Notes under the pieces: model-generated
Database searches by the model: none
Seen by the model: only the letters and a program-made list of their open reading frames with translations
What the model was told of the DNA's origin: nothing
Program-made: the position numbers and the translations under genes
In this document: positions 23,114-30,623 of the stretch, one piece after another
How positions within the stretch are numbered: the stretch's first letter is position 1
Layout of the letters: every line of letters starts with the position of its first letter
DNA from: an uncultured Verrucomicrobiales bacterium
Lineage (GTDB): Bacteria; Verrucomicrobiota; Verrucomicrobiia; Verrucomicrobiales; Akkermansiaceae
Assembly: GCA_937905985.1 (NCBI GenBank)
Contig: CALCWC010000108.1
Span: forward strand, 1 to 64,000
Length of the DNA: 64,000 nucleotides
Reading direction: 5' to 3'

Positions 23114-24313
23114 ATGGCTAAACTCACAGTTCGCGACCTCGACGTCGCCGGTAAGGAAGTCCTCATGCGCGTGGACTTCAACGTTCCCATGAAGGATGGC
23201 GCCATCACCAACGATGCCCGCATCGTGGCCGCTCTCCCCACCATCAAGTACCTGCTGGAGAAGGGTGCCCGTCTGGTGCTCTGCTCCCACCTGGGACGCC
23301 CGGAAGGCACGGGCTATGAGGAGGCTTTCTCCCTGAAGGCCGCCGCCGAGTGCCTCGCCGGCCACTTGGGCAAGCCCGTGGCTTTCGTCCCCGAGACCAT
23401 CGGCGAGGCTGCCACTGCCGCCCGCGCCGCCCTCAAGGACGGTGATGTCATCCTGCTGGACAACGTGCGCTTCGACAAGAAGGAGAAGAAGAACGACCCC
23501 GAGTTCGCCAAGGCTCTCCTGGGCAACGCCAAGCTCTACGTGAACGACGCGTTCGGCTCCGCCCACCGCGCTCACGCCTCCACGGAGGGTGTCACCCACT
23601 TCGCCGAGAAGTCCGCCATGGGCTTCCTCATCGAGCATGAGCTCGAATACCTCGAGGGCAAGCTTGAGACCCCGGCCCAGCCCTTCGTCGTCATCATGGG
23701 CGGCGCCAAGGTGTCCGACAAGATTCAGGTGCTCTCCAAGCTCATGGAGAAGAGCCAGACCTTCATCATCGGCGGTGCCATGGCCAACACCTTCCTCGCC
23801 GCCCAGGGCAAGAACGTGGGCGCTTCCAAGATTGAGGAGGACAAGCTGGACCTCGCCAACCAGATCCTGGCTGATGCCAAGGCCCGCGGCGTGAAGTTCA
23901 TCCTGCCTGCCGACACCCGCTACGCCTACAAGTTCGAGGAGGGCGCGGAAACCCACTGCACCGGCCTCTGGGCGGAGGGTGCCTCCATGCCGGAAGGCGG
24001 CATGGGCATCGACATCGGCGACAAGGCCATCGAAGAGTTCTGCTCTGTCCTCAAGACCGCCAAGACCGTCCTCTGGAACGGCCCGCTCGGCGTCTTCGAG
24101 CTGGATTCCTTCTCCAAGGGCACCAAGGCCATCGCCGAGTGCCTCGCGGAAAGCGACTGCATCTCCATTGTGGGCGGCGGCGATTCCGTGACGGCTGCCA
24201 AGAAGTTCAAGGTGGCTGACAAGCTCTCCTTCTGCTCCACCGGCGGCGGTGCCTCCCTGGAGCTGCTGGAAGGCAAGGTCCTCCCCGGCATCGGCTCCCT
24301 TACCGACAAGTAA
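23114..24313 (+). CDS. pgk: Phosphoglycerate kinase
   Basis: 399 residues, the usual length. Glycolytic enzyme that transfers phosphate from 1,3-bisphosphoglycerate to ADP. N-terminal substrate domain: RVDFNVPMKDG, LCSHLGRPEG, LLDNVRFDKKEK. C-terminal nucleotide domain: VIMGGAKVSDKI, VLWNGPLGVFE, and the final VGGGDSVTAAKKF and STGGGASLELLEGK. An upstream in-frame extension is non-coding; ATG 23114 gives the standard MAKLTVRDLD start. It is a single-gene unit between its own promoter and a terminator. Confidence 0.97.
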   Translation: MAKLTVRDLDVAGKEVLMRVDFNVPMKDGAITNDARIVAALPTIKYLLEKGARLVLCSHLGRPEGTGYEEAFSLKAAAECLAGHLGKPVAFVPETIGEAATAARAALKDGDVILLDNVRFDKKEKKNDPEFAKALLGNAKLYVNDAFGSAHRAHASTEGVTHFAEKSAMGFLIEHELEYLEGKLETPAQPFVVIMGGAKVSDKIQVLSKLMEKSQTFIIGGAMANTFLAAQGKNVGASKIEEDKLDLANQILADAKARGVKFILPADTRYAYKFEEGAETHCTGLWAEGASMPEGGMGIDIGDKAIEEFCSVLKTAKTVLWNGPLGVFELDSFSKGTKAIAECLAESDCISIVGGGDSVTAAKKFKVADKLSFCSTGGGASLELLEGKVLPGIGSLTDK

Positions 24314-24338
24314 AGGGTTGCCCCATTACCATTCCCCA

Positions 24339-24373
24339 GGCCGCTTGTCCGCACGGGCAGGCGGCCCGGTTTT
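24339..24373 (+). terminator. pgk terminator
   Basis: 12-bp stem with two G-U pairs (24339-24350 / 24355-24366), GCAC loop, TTTT at 24370-24373. It reaches the stop codon of the convergent hipT-like gene. Confidence 0.75.
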
Positions 24374-25319
24374 ACTCTGCCCTCAAACGTTTGAAGCGTG
24401 GGCGGATGCTGAGCAGGAATGCCTTTTGCGCCTTGCGTGACAGGGCGGATTCCTGCACCATGGCCTCCACGCGCGGCTGGCTGTCCAGCGCGGTGCGGAT
24501 GATGCGGCGGGCAGTCTCGGTGCCTATGCCCGTTTCCTCCGCCCACTCGGTGAAATGCGCGGCCATGTCGGCACCGGGCTCACGGCCGTCGGCAAAGAGC
24601 CCCTTGGCCAGCGCAAAATCGCTGTCCTGCACATGCAGGCGCGTGTTCATCACATCGTATACGGGTGCCAACACCATGGAGGTGCTGGTTTCCCCCAGCA
24701 GTGCGAAATTCTTGAAGTGGGCGTCGCCGTTGCACAGCAGGTAGTTGAGCAGCACCATGCGGAACAGGCGCAGTGCGTCCGCCTTGGGGGCCGTGCTGGT
24801 GCGCGCCAGCGCGGCGGCCAGTTCTTGATAGCTTCCCGCATACTTGGCACCGCTGCTGCCGCCGAGTATGCCTGTGATGGCGGCAAAGTCCTCCAGGTGC
24901 AGGTTGCTCCCGTCGGCCGTGCGGTCGAAGCGCCGTGTGAGGTACGCGGGTTCGCCGTTGCCGAAATGGCATAGCGCGCAGGCTGCCGTGGGCAGGCGGA
25001 AGATGCGCCGCGCCACCTCCATGCACAAATGCTCGTTGGCGGGAGCATCTTTGCGGTGCGTCATGTATGCGTCCGCAGGACAGGGTTTCATGATGTAGCC
25101 GCCCTGTTCGCCATCTCGGCGATACCGCAGCGTGGTGCCGTCCAGCACCATGGAGTATTTGTCCTGTGCGCCGGAAAAGGAGAAGGTGCGCCGCATGCCG
25201 GGGCCGTCCACCCGCGCCTTGCCCGGCGGCTGGTCGTACGGCAGCACGGGGCAGACGTCTGCTCCGTTGAACATCCTCACACGCACGGTGCGTGGGTAGT
25301 GCTTGGGTAGCTCGCTCAT
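24372..25319 (-). CDS. hipT: HipT-like serine/threonine kinase toxin
   Basis: 315 residues. HipA-family kinase lacking the N-terminal subdomain, which is encoded by the preceding gene. It has the regulatory serine pair as FSFSGAQDK (Ser47, Ser49), matching the SIS motif of HipT; YIMKP (Lys78); the kinase catalytic loop NGDAHFKN (Asp199); and the metal-binding YDVMNT (Asp222). Known HipT phosphorylates tryptophanyl-tRNA synthetase; the target here is not predictable. Its ATG overlaps the hipS stop by 4 bases. It is last in a hipB-hipS-hipT order. Confidence 0.85.
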   Translation of the reverse strand: MSELPKHYPRTVRVRMFNGADVCPVLPYDQPPGKARVDGPGMRRTFSFSGAQDKYSMVLDGTTLRYRRDGEQGGYIMKPCPADAYMTHRKDAPANEHLCMEVARRIFRLPTAACALCHFGNGEPAYLTRRFDRTADGSNLHLEDFAAITGILGGSSGAKYAGSYQELAAALARTSTAPKADALRLFRMVLLNYLLCNGDAHFKNFALLGETSTSMVLAPVYDVMNTRLHVQDSDFALAKGLFADGREPGADMAAHFTEWAEETGIGTETARRIIRTALDSQPRVEAMVQESALSRKAQKAFLLSIRPRFKRLRAE

Positions 25320-25660
25320 CTCTCGTCCCTCCTTTCCACCACGGTAACATCCCCCAGGGCATCCGTATGCGCCAGCGCCAGCAACATGCCGAAACGGTCA
25401 TGCGGGTCCAGGCGTCCCTCACGGCACACGCGCCGAGCATAGTCGCCTTCCGGCAGGATGCTTTCAAAGTACGGAAAAAGCTTTTCTGCCACGTACGCTT
25501 CCTTGCGGCGCGGCAGTCCCGCGCACACGCTGCCCGCACCGTCGCGCTCCAGGTATTCCGGCAGGTAGCGCAAAACGTAGGTCGCCCCGCCGCCGGGACG
25601 CCGCTCTTCCGTAAGCTCCGCCGCGGGGATTCGCTTCACGTGAACAATGGCGCTTCTCAT
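25316..25660 (-). CDS. hipS: HipS-like small subunit (HipA N-terminal subdomain)
   Basis: 114 residues. It equals the N-terminal subdomain 1 of HipA as a free protein: VHVKRIPAAELTEE, YVLRYLPEYL, LFPYFESILPEG, CREGRLDPHDRFGMLLALAHTDALGDVTV. In the described HipBST system this small protein, not HipB, neutralises the kinase. A GGGAGG site precedes the ATG by about 8 bases, within 14 bases of the hipB stop. Its end overlaps hipT. Confidence 0.82.
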   Translation of the reverse strand: MRSAIVHVKRIPAAELTEERRPGGGATYVLRYLPEYLERDGAGSVCAGLPRRKEAYVAEKLFPYFESILPEGDYARRVCREGRLDPHDRFGMLLALAHTDALGDVTVVERRDER

Positions 25661-25674
25661 GGCTTTTCCTCCCG

Positions 25675-25881
25675 TTATTCCGCTTTGCGCAGCGTTTCCA
25701 CGCGAAGGGCGAGCCCCAGGGTGTCCAGCACTTGCAGCAGGTTCCGAAGGCTGATTCCACCGATCCCGCGCTCAAAGCGGCTCAGCATGTCGATGCCCAA
25801 CCCCGTGAGCTCCGCCATGTCCCGCAGGGTCAATCCCAGCTCCCGCCGCCTCCGCTTCACTGTCGCTGTCAATTCGTTCAT
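25675..25881 (-). CDS. hipB: HipB-like HTH autoregulator
   Basis: 68 residues from ATG 25881 (MNELTATVKRRRRELGLT); an ATG 33 bases upstream lies in the operator and is less likely. Almost the whole protein is a Cro/CI-type helix-turn-helix (LTLRDMAELTGLGIDMLSRFERGIGGISLRNLLQVLDTLGL region). HipB binds the locus promoter and bridges the kinase to DNA. It is smaller than described HipB proteins and has no visible C-terminal extension. Confidence 0.82.
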   Translation of the reverse strand: MNELTATVKRRRRELGLTLRDMAELTGLGIDMLSRFERGIGGISLRNLLQVLDTLGLALRVETLRKAE

Positions 25882-25892
25882 AAAAATCTGCG

Positions 25893-25957
25893 TTTTTGCA
25901 TAAATTAGCATCAAAAATGGGCGCAGGCAAGCAATTTTGATGCAAATTATGCAAAAA
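25893..25957. promoter_or_regulatory. Paired operator-like inverted repeats and promoter of hipBST
   Basis: Two near-identical 23-25 base sites face each other: 25893-25917 (TTTTTGCATAAA...GCATCAAAAA) and 25935-25957 (TTTTGATGCAAATTATGCAAAAA). On the minus strand TTGCCT, 17 bases, TGC-TAATTT forms a promoter whose -10 box lies in the first site. HipB autoregulation through these sites is the natural reading. The sequence is far more AT-rich than its surroundings. Confidence 0.7.
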
Positions 25958-25963
25958 TGCGGA

Positions 25964-26004
25964 AAAAGTAATAAAAATCACGCCGCCCGGTGCGGGCGGC
26001 GTGA
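25964..26004 (-). terminator. kbl terminator
   Basis: Perfect 12-bp stem (25978-25989 / 25993-26004) with a 3-base loop, followed on the minus strand by TTTTTATTACTTTTT. It separates kbl from the hip promoter. Confidence 0.9.
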
Positions 26005-26028
26005 TGAAACGGGGATGAATCCGCGGGT

Positions 26029-27225
26029 TTAGATGAGGCCGAGCTCCTGGCCGGCCTTCTGGAAGGCGGCGATGGCGCGGTCGAGCTGCTCGGTGGTGTG
26101 GGCAGCGGAAATCTGGGTGCGGATGCGAGCCTGCTCCTTGGGCACCACGGGGTAGAAGAAGCCCATGGCGTACACGCCCAGTTCCAGCAGGCGGGCGCTC
26201 ATCTTCTGGGAGAGAGCGGCATCGCCGATCATGACGGGCACAATGGCGTGGCCGGCACCGGCCAGCTTGAAGCCGCACTGTTCCATACCCTTGCGGAAGT
26301 ACGCAGCATTGCTCTGCACACGCTCCGTCAGCTCAGTGGAGGCCTCCAGCATGTCCAGCACCTTGATGGTGGTGGCGGCAATGGCGGGCATCACGCTGTT
26401 GGAGAACAGGTAGGGGCGAGCCTTCTGGCGCAGCACGTCGATGATTTCCTTCTTGGCGGAAACATAACCGCCGGACGCACCGCCCAGGGCCTTGCCGAAC
26501 GTGCCGGTCGTGATGTCGATCTTGCCGAACAGGCCGCAATGCTCATGCGTTCCGCGGCCGCGCTTGCCCAGTACGCCCGTGGCGTGGGACTCGTCGAAGT
26601 GCACCAGAGCGCCGTATTTCTCGGCCAGCTCGTGAATCTTGTCCAGGCTGGCGATGATGCCGTCCATGGAGAACACGCCGTCCGTGGAAATCATGATGGT
26701 GCGGGCACCGTTGGCCTTGGCCTCCTGCAGCTTGGCCTCCAGGTCTGCCATGTCGTTGTTCGCGTAGCGGTAACGCGCGGCCTTGCACAGGCGCACGCCG
26801 TCAATGATGGAAGCGTGGTTCAGGGAGTCGGAGATGATGGCGTCCTCCTTGTCCAGCAGCGCGCCGAACAGGCCGCCGTTGGCATCATAGCAGGAGCCGA
26901 AAAGGATGGTGGATTCCGTACCCAGGAATGCGCTCAGGCGCTCCTCCAACTGGTCGTGCAGCGTCTGCGTGCCGCAGATGAAGCGCACAGAGGCCATGCC
27001 GAAGCCCCAGCGGTCGATGGCTTCCTTGGCGGCCTTCTCCAGCTCGGGGTGGTTGGCCAGACCCAGGTAGTTGTTGGCGCACATGTTGATGACCTTGCTG
27101 CCGTCGCGCAGACCCACCTCGGAGTACTGGGGGGTGTCGATGTAGCGCTCCTGCTTGTACAGGCCGGCGGCCTTCAGGCCTTCCAGGTCCGTAACCATTC
27201 GGTTTTTGAATTCGGTGTTGTACAT
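26029..27225 (-). CDS. kbl: Glycine C-acetyltransferase (2-amino-3-ketobutyrate CoA ligase)
   Basis: 398 residues. PLP enzyme that cleaves 2-amino-3-ketobutyrate with CoA to glycine and acetyl-CoA in threonine breakdown. Alpha-oxoamine synthase features: [11 protein letters not shown], the [10 protein letters not shown] loop, [12 protein letters not shown] (the usual Asp/His pair), and the PLP lysine Lys245 in [10 protein letters not shown]. Among related synthases (BioF, HemA, Spt) the N-terminal RYIDTPQ and the length favour Kbl. tdh is not adjacent. ATG 27225 is chosen; upstream sequence holds a promoter. Confidence 0.9.
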   Translation of the reverse strand: MYNTEFKNRMVTDLEGLKAAGLYKQERYIDTPQYSEVGLRDGSKVINMCANNYLGLANHPELEKAAKEAIDRWGFGMASVRFICGTQTLHDQLEERLSAFLGTESTILFGSCYDANGGLFGALLDKEDAIISDSLNHASIIDGVRLCKAARYRYANNDMADLEAKLQEAKANGARTIMISTDGVFSMDGIIASLDKIHELAEKYGALVHFDESHATGVLGKRGRGTHEHCGLFGKIDITTGTFGKALGGASGGYVSAKKEIIDVLRQKARPYLFSNSVMPAIAATTIKVLDMLEASTELTERVQSNAAYFRKGMEQCGFKLAGAGHAIVPVMIGDAALSQKMSARLLELGVYAMGFFYPVVPKEQARIRTQISAAHTTEQLDRAIAAFQKAGQELGLI

Positions 27226-27250
27226 AATAGGCAAAGAATTGTCCGTGGGA

Positions 27251-27279
27251 ATTGTAGCGCGGCGCGGTGGGCGGGTCAA
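27251..27279 (-). promoter_or_regulatory. kbl promoter
   Basis: Minus strand TTGACC, 17 bases, TACAAT. The ATG is 25 bases after the -10 box. Confidence 0.65.
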
Positions 27280-27310
27280 GCCTATTCAGCCGACTTCGCA
27301 GGCTCGCGGC

Positions 27311-27344
27311 AAAGAAGAACCCCGCCCGGTGTAGCCGGGCGGGG
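27311..27344 (-). terminator. Terminator of the outer-membrane protein gene
   Basis: Perfect 10-bp stem CCCCGCCCGG / CCGGGCGGGG (27320-27329 / 27335-27344), followed on the minus strand by TTCTTCTTT. Confidence 0.7.
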
Positions 27345-27368
27345 GCGTTGGCAGGAAATGCGCTTTCC

Positions 27369-28346
27369 TTAGAACTGGTAGCCGCCTTCCACGCCCACGG
27401 TGGTTTGGAAGGTGTCGATGGCTCCGCCGTGCAGGGAACGGCGGATTTTGGATTGGTTGCTGCCAGCCCAGGAGAATTGAATCCAGGGCTTGAAGTACAG
27501 GCGGGCGTCGCGCCCGAACATGCCGTCCTTGTGGTACGGCACCAGGGCCGCGCGCAAGCGGTAGGCGTCAATACCCTCCACGCCGCCACCCCAGTAGCCG
27601 AAGGATGGGGCGATGCCGCCGGAGGCCTCGATGTCCACGCCCAGGCTGCCGCGGGAGATGACGTCTGTGAAGCGATAGCCCAACTCAAAGTCCCAGAAGG
27701 TACCGGTGAGGCCGTACACGCCGACACCCATCAGGCCGTGGCCGAAGAAGCCCCGCTGGTGGTCGTTGAAGGTGAGGGAGAGGTTGATATCCTGCGTAAA
27801 GCGGTGGGGCACATGGCCCTGCCACTTGGCGAGTGCGCCCTCCAAGCCGCCGCGGTGCAGGGAGTAGCCGAGTTCTGCCACCAGGTTGGGGAAGATTTCC
27901 TTGCCGATGCCGTAGTTCAAGTTGAACAGGGGCGTGTCGCCCAAGTAGTTCTTGGCGTCCCAGATGATGCCGAATTCACCGCTGATGCGCTGGCGCAATC
28001 CCCAGTTGAAGAGGTTGCGGCTGCCGGGGATGTAGGAGGCCCGCACGGAGCTCCACCCGTGGCAGCTGTAGCGGTCGGTCACGCCCATGCCGCGCACCTG
28101 GTAGTTGCTGGTGTAGAGGTTGAGACCGATGTTGCCGCGGTACTCCGAGCTGGATGCGGAGATGGGCCCGGAGACGGAGGGGGCGGCTGCTGCAGGTGTG
28201 ACGGCTGCGGGAGGGGCGGGAATACTGGCGGGCGCGTCATAGCTCACGCTGTTGTAGGTGACGGGGCCGTCCGGGATGGGGGGCGGGGCGGACACGGCCA
28301 TGGCGGGCACGGCTGTGCAGAGAAGTAGGATGGCTAGAGTTTTCAT
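27369..28346 (-). CDS. Predicted outer-membrane beta-barrel protein
   Basis: 325 residues from ATG 28346. A signal peptide (MKTLAILLLCTAVPAMAVSA) is followed by a Pro/Ala-rich linker to about residue 70 and then alternating aromatic strands (NIGLNLYTSNYQVRG, GEFGIIWDAKNY, VAELGYSLHRGG, FWDFELGYRFTD). The protein ends in GYQF, and a C-terminal phenylalanine is typical of BAM-assembled barrels. I do not recognise the family. The promoter and ATG are 9 bases apart. Confidence 0.75.
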   Translation of the reverse strand: MKTLAILLLCTAVPAMAVSAPPPIPDGPVTYNSVSYDAPASIPAPPAAVTPAAAAPSVSGPISASSSEYRGNIGLNLYTSNYQVRGMGVTDRYSCHGWSSVRASYIPGSRNLFNWGLRQRISGEFGIIWDAKNYLGDTPLFNLNYGIGKEIFPNLVAELGYSLHRGGLEGALAKWQGHVPHRFTQDINLSLTFNDHQRGFFGHGLMGVGVYGLTGTFWDFELGYRFTDVISRGSLGVDIEASGGIAPSFGYWGGGVEGIDAYRLRAALVPYHKDGMFGRDARLYFKPWIQFSWAGSNQSKIRRSLHGGAIDTFQTTVGVEGGYQF

Positions 28347-28355
28347 ACTCGCCCC

Positions 28356-28384
28356 ACTATACACCGCCCGGCTTTCTCGTACAA
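28356..28384 (-). promoter_or_regulatory. Promoter of outer-membrane protein gene (leaderless)
   Basis: Minus strand TTGTAC, 17 bases, TATAGT, then 9 bases to the ATG at 28346. Confidence 0.65.
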
Positions 28385-28501
28385 GAAAAAATCTCTGCCC
28401 CAATACGCAAACAGATAGGGGAGCGGCGGCGGCATCAGAATCGCGACGTCCTCGAAATACTCGCCGGGGCATTCCTCATCCCCACGGCCGAGCAGGTGGC
28501 G

Positions 28502-29842
28502 TCACTCCACAATCCCCAGGGGCGTGGTGCTTTGCCAGTCGCCGCGGGTGAAATCCGGGAAGCTTTGGGGCAGGCCGCCCTCGCGCACGGACTTCTCGGA
28601 GAGCGGGGCCACGGCGCTCCACAGCGCACCCTCGTACACGTTCTGGTCCAACGGTTCGCCGCGGTGCAGGCATTCCACAATGCGCGCCAGCAGAATGTAG
28701 TTCATGCCGCCGCGGCTGTCGGCCTCTGTGGCGGCTTCGCCGAGCCTCTGCCACAGGGGGTGCTCGAAACGCTCGCGCAGCGGTTCCATGGCTTCGTCGC
28801 CCACCACCCACTCGCTGCCGTTGTTGAGTCCGGCCCCGGCTATGCGGGTGGGGAAGCCCGCCAGCGTGCCCCCGGTGCCCTGGATGAGGTTGCGGCGGTT
28901 GTACGGGCGCGGGCTGGTCACGTCCCACTGCACCAAAATGGTGCGTCCCAGGCGGGTTTTGATGATGGATGTGTTGATGTCGCCGCACTTGAACTCCACC
29001 TGGTTCCACGGGTGTTCGGGCGGCAGGTTCTTCTCCGCGTAGGCGGCGCGGCCCAGGGCGGGGCTGCTGAAGGAGACAATGCGGTCGAAGGTGTCGTCCG
29101 TTCGCGCGAGGTTCATGTACTGGGCGAGGGGGCCCAGGCCGTGCGTGGGGTAGAGGTTGCCGTTGCGGGTGGCCAGGTGGGCCAGGTGCCAGTCTGTTTC
29201 CGCGTTGAGGTGGCGCTCCCGCAGGTCGTGGATGTAGGCGGCCTCCCCGTGCAGCAAGTCCCCGATGAACCCCTGCCGCACCATGTTGAGGAACATCAGC
29301 TCGTCCCGCCCGTAGCAGCAGTTCTCCATCATCATGCAGTGCCTCTGCGTGCGTTCCGCGGTGTCCACCACCTGCCACAGCTCCTGCAGGGTGAGCCCCA
29401 GGGGCACTTCCACCAGCGCGTGCGCCCCATGCTCCATGGCCGCCACGGCCATGGATGCATGCGAGGCCCAGGTGGTGCAGATAAGCACCGCGTCCAGATG
29501 CGCCTCTTCCAGCATGCGCTCGTATCCCTGCGGCCCGCTGAACAGGTGCAGCGCCCCGGAAAGCTCCGGTGGACACTCCTGTGCCGCCGCCTGCAGCGCC
29601 GGCAGTGATAAGTCGCACAGCCCCACCACCTCCGCGTGGGGAATGGATTTCAGTTGCTCCAGCAGCACGCTGCAGCGCTCTCCCAGCCCCACGATGCCAA
29701 AGCGCACCGTCTCCAGGGCAGGGGCGCGGAAGTTGCCGAGGTACACCGCCCCCGCCGGGCGCAGCGGAGCGAAATCCGTGCGCCCTGGTGCGGTGTTCTG
29801 CACGTGGATGCGTGCTGCGGTGGCCAGTCTGCTTCTTTTCAT
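28502..29842 (-). CDS. GH109-type Gfo/Idh/MocA protein, no signal peptide
   Basis: 446 residues. NAD-dependent GH109 family (alpha-N-acetylgalactosaminidase, as characterised in Akkermansia and Elizabethkingia). NAD-binding motif VGLGERC (51-57); VEVPLGLTL; CYGRDELMFLNMVRQG; GEAAYIHDLR; and the catalytic-region GNLYPTHGLGP, followed by NLARTDDTFDRIVSF. The C-terminal ALWSAVAPLSEKSV is shared with the neighbour at 30624-32099. Unlike that neighbour it has no signal peptide or Tat motif, so it should be cytoplasmic, acting on imported GalNAc-containing sugars or as a different oxidoreductase. The two paralogues are divergently arranged around an acetyltransferase. Confidence 0.82.
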   Translation of the reverse strand: MKRSRLATAARIHVQNTAPGRTDFAPLRPAGAVYLGNFRAPALETVRFGIVGLGERCSVLLEQLKSIPHAEVVGLCDLSLPALQAAAQECPPELSGALHLFSGPQGYERMLEEAHLDAVLICTTWASHASMAVAAMEHGAHALVEVPLGLTLQELWQVVDTAERTQRHCMMMENCCYGRDELMFLNMVRQGFIGDLLHGEAAYIHDLRERHLNAETDWHLAHLATRNGNLYPTHGLGPLAQYMNLARTDDTFDRIVSFSSPALGRAAYAEKNLPPEHPWNQVEFKCGDINTSIIKTRLGRTILVQWDVTSPRPYNRRNLIQGTGGTLAGFPTRIAGAGLNNGSEWVVGDEAMEPLRERFEHPLWQRLGEAATEADSRGGMNYILLARIVECLHRGEPLDQNVYEGALWSAVAPLSEKSVREGGLPQSFPDFTRGDWQSTTPLGIVE

Positions 29843-29864
29843 GCCAGTTGCTTGAGGTCGGCGA

Positions 29865-29892
29865 ATTCTAGCGTATTGCCGCGCCAAGTCAA
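29865..29892 (-). promoter_or_regulatory. Promoter of the cytoplasmic GH109-type gene
   Basis: Minus strand TTGACT, 16-base spacer, TAGAAT, then 22 bases to the ATG. It is back-to-back with the promoter at 29905-29933. Confidence 0.65.
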
Positions 29893-29904
29893 GCGGATAT
29901 TGGG

Positions 29905-29933
29905 TTGCATCCGCGCTGCGTTTGCTGTAGGAT
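29905..29933 (+). promoter_or_regulatory. Promoter of acetyltransferase gene (leaderless)
   Basis: TTGCAT (29905-29910), 17 bases, TAGGAT (29928-29933), then 9 bases to ATG 29943. Confidence 0.6.
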
Positions 29934-29942
29934 GGCGGTAGT

Positions 29943-30545
29943 ATGAGCAACTCCGACACGAATTTGAGCGCTTGGGAAAAAATGCAGAGGGACATGGTGT
30001 ACGACGACTTCGATGCAGACCTGTTCAACCGGCGCGTGGCGGCCAAGACCATCTTCAAGCAGTACAACAAGACCACCGACGAGCAGCCGGAGCTGCGCCG
30101 CAGCCTCATGGAGCAGCTCTTCGGCAGCGTGGGGGAGAACGTGTACCTGGAACCGGACTTCATCTGCGAGTTCGGCAAGAACATCTTCATTGGCCACGAC
30201 GTCTATATCAACTTTGGTGCCGTCTTTCTTGACTGTTCCCGCATTTCCATCGGAAACCACGTCCTTATCGGTCCCAATGTGGGCATGTACAGCGCCAACC
30301 ACAGCCTGGACCCCGACGAGCGTGCCCAGGGTGCCCTCATCGGCGGTCGCATCACCATTGGCGACAAAGCCTGGATTGCCGGCGATGTCAAAATCATGGC
30401 AGGCGTCACCATCGGGGAAGGGGCCGTCATCGGGTGCGGCAGCGTGGTCACCCATGACATCCCGCCGCGCACCCTTGCCGCGGGCAACCCCTGCCGCGTG
30501 ATCCGCCCCATCACCGAAGCCGATAAAGTGGGCTTTGTCAAATGA
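29943..30545 (+). CDS. Maa/NodL-type sugar O-acetyltransferase
   Basis: 200 residues. An N-terminal mac-type helical domain (WEKMQRDMVYDDFDADLFNRR) precedes a left-handed parallel beta-helix of hexapeptide repeats (EFGKNIFIGHDVYINFGAVFLD region). The catalytic His is in MYSANHSLD, and the C-terminal cap GNPCRVIRPI is typical. The family acetylates sugars such as maltose, galactose or GlcNAc derivatives using acetyl-CoA. Its position between two GH109 genes suggests a role in handling amino sugars, but that is inference from context. Confidence 0.85.
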   Translation: MSNSDTNLSAWEKMQRDMVYDDFDADLFNRRVAAKTIFKQYNKTTDEQPELRRSLMEQLFGSVGENVYLEPDFICEFGKNIFIGHDVYINFGAVFLDCSRISIGNHVLIGPNVGMYSANHSLDPDERAQGALIGGRITIGDKAWIAGDVKIMAGVTIGEGAVIGCGSVVTHDIPPRTLAAGNPCRVIRPITEADKVGFVK

Positions 30546-30586
30546 ACGGGTTACCGCTCCGGCGCAGGCAATGACATCCTTTGACC

Positions 30587-30615
30587 TTGGCAAACAGGTG
30601 GGGATTTGGTATAAG
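30587..30615 (+). promoter_or_regulatory. Promoter of exported GH109 gene (leaderless)
   Basis: TTGGCA (30587-30592), 17 bases, extended -10 TGG-TATAAG (30607-30615), then 8 bases to ATG 30624. Confidence 0.65.
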
Positions 30616-30623
30616 GGTTGGAT

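Noticed and set aside
25635..25644. parS-like TTCACGTGAA
   Set aside because: Only about 12 of 16 parS positions match and it lies inside hipS coding sequence; likely chance.
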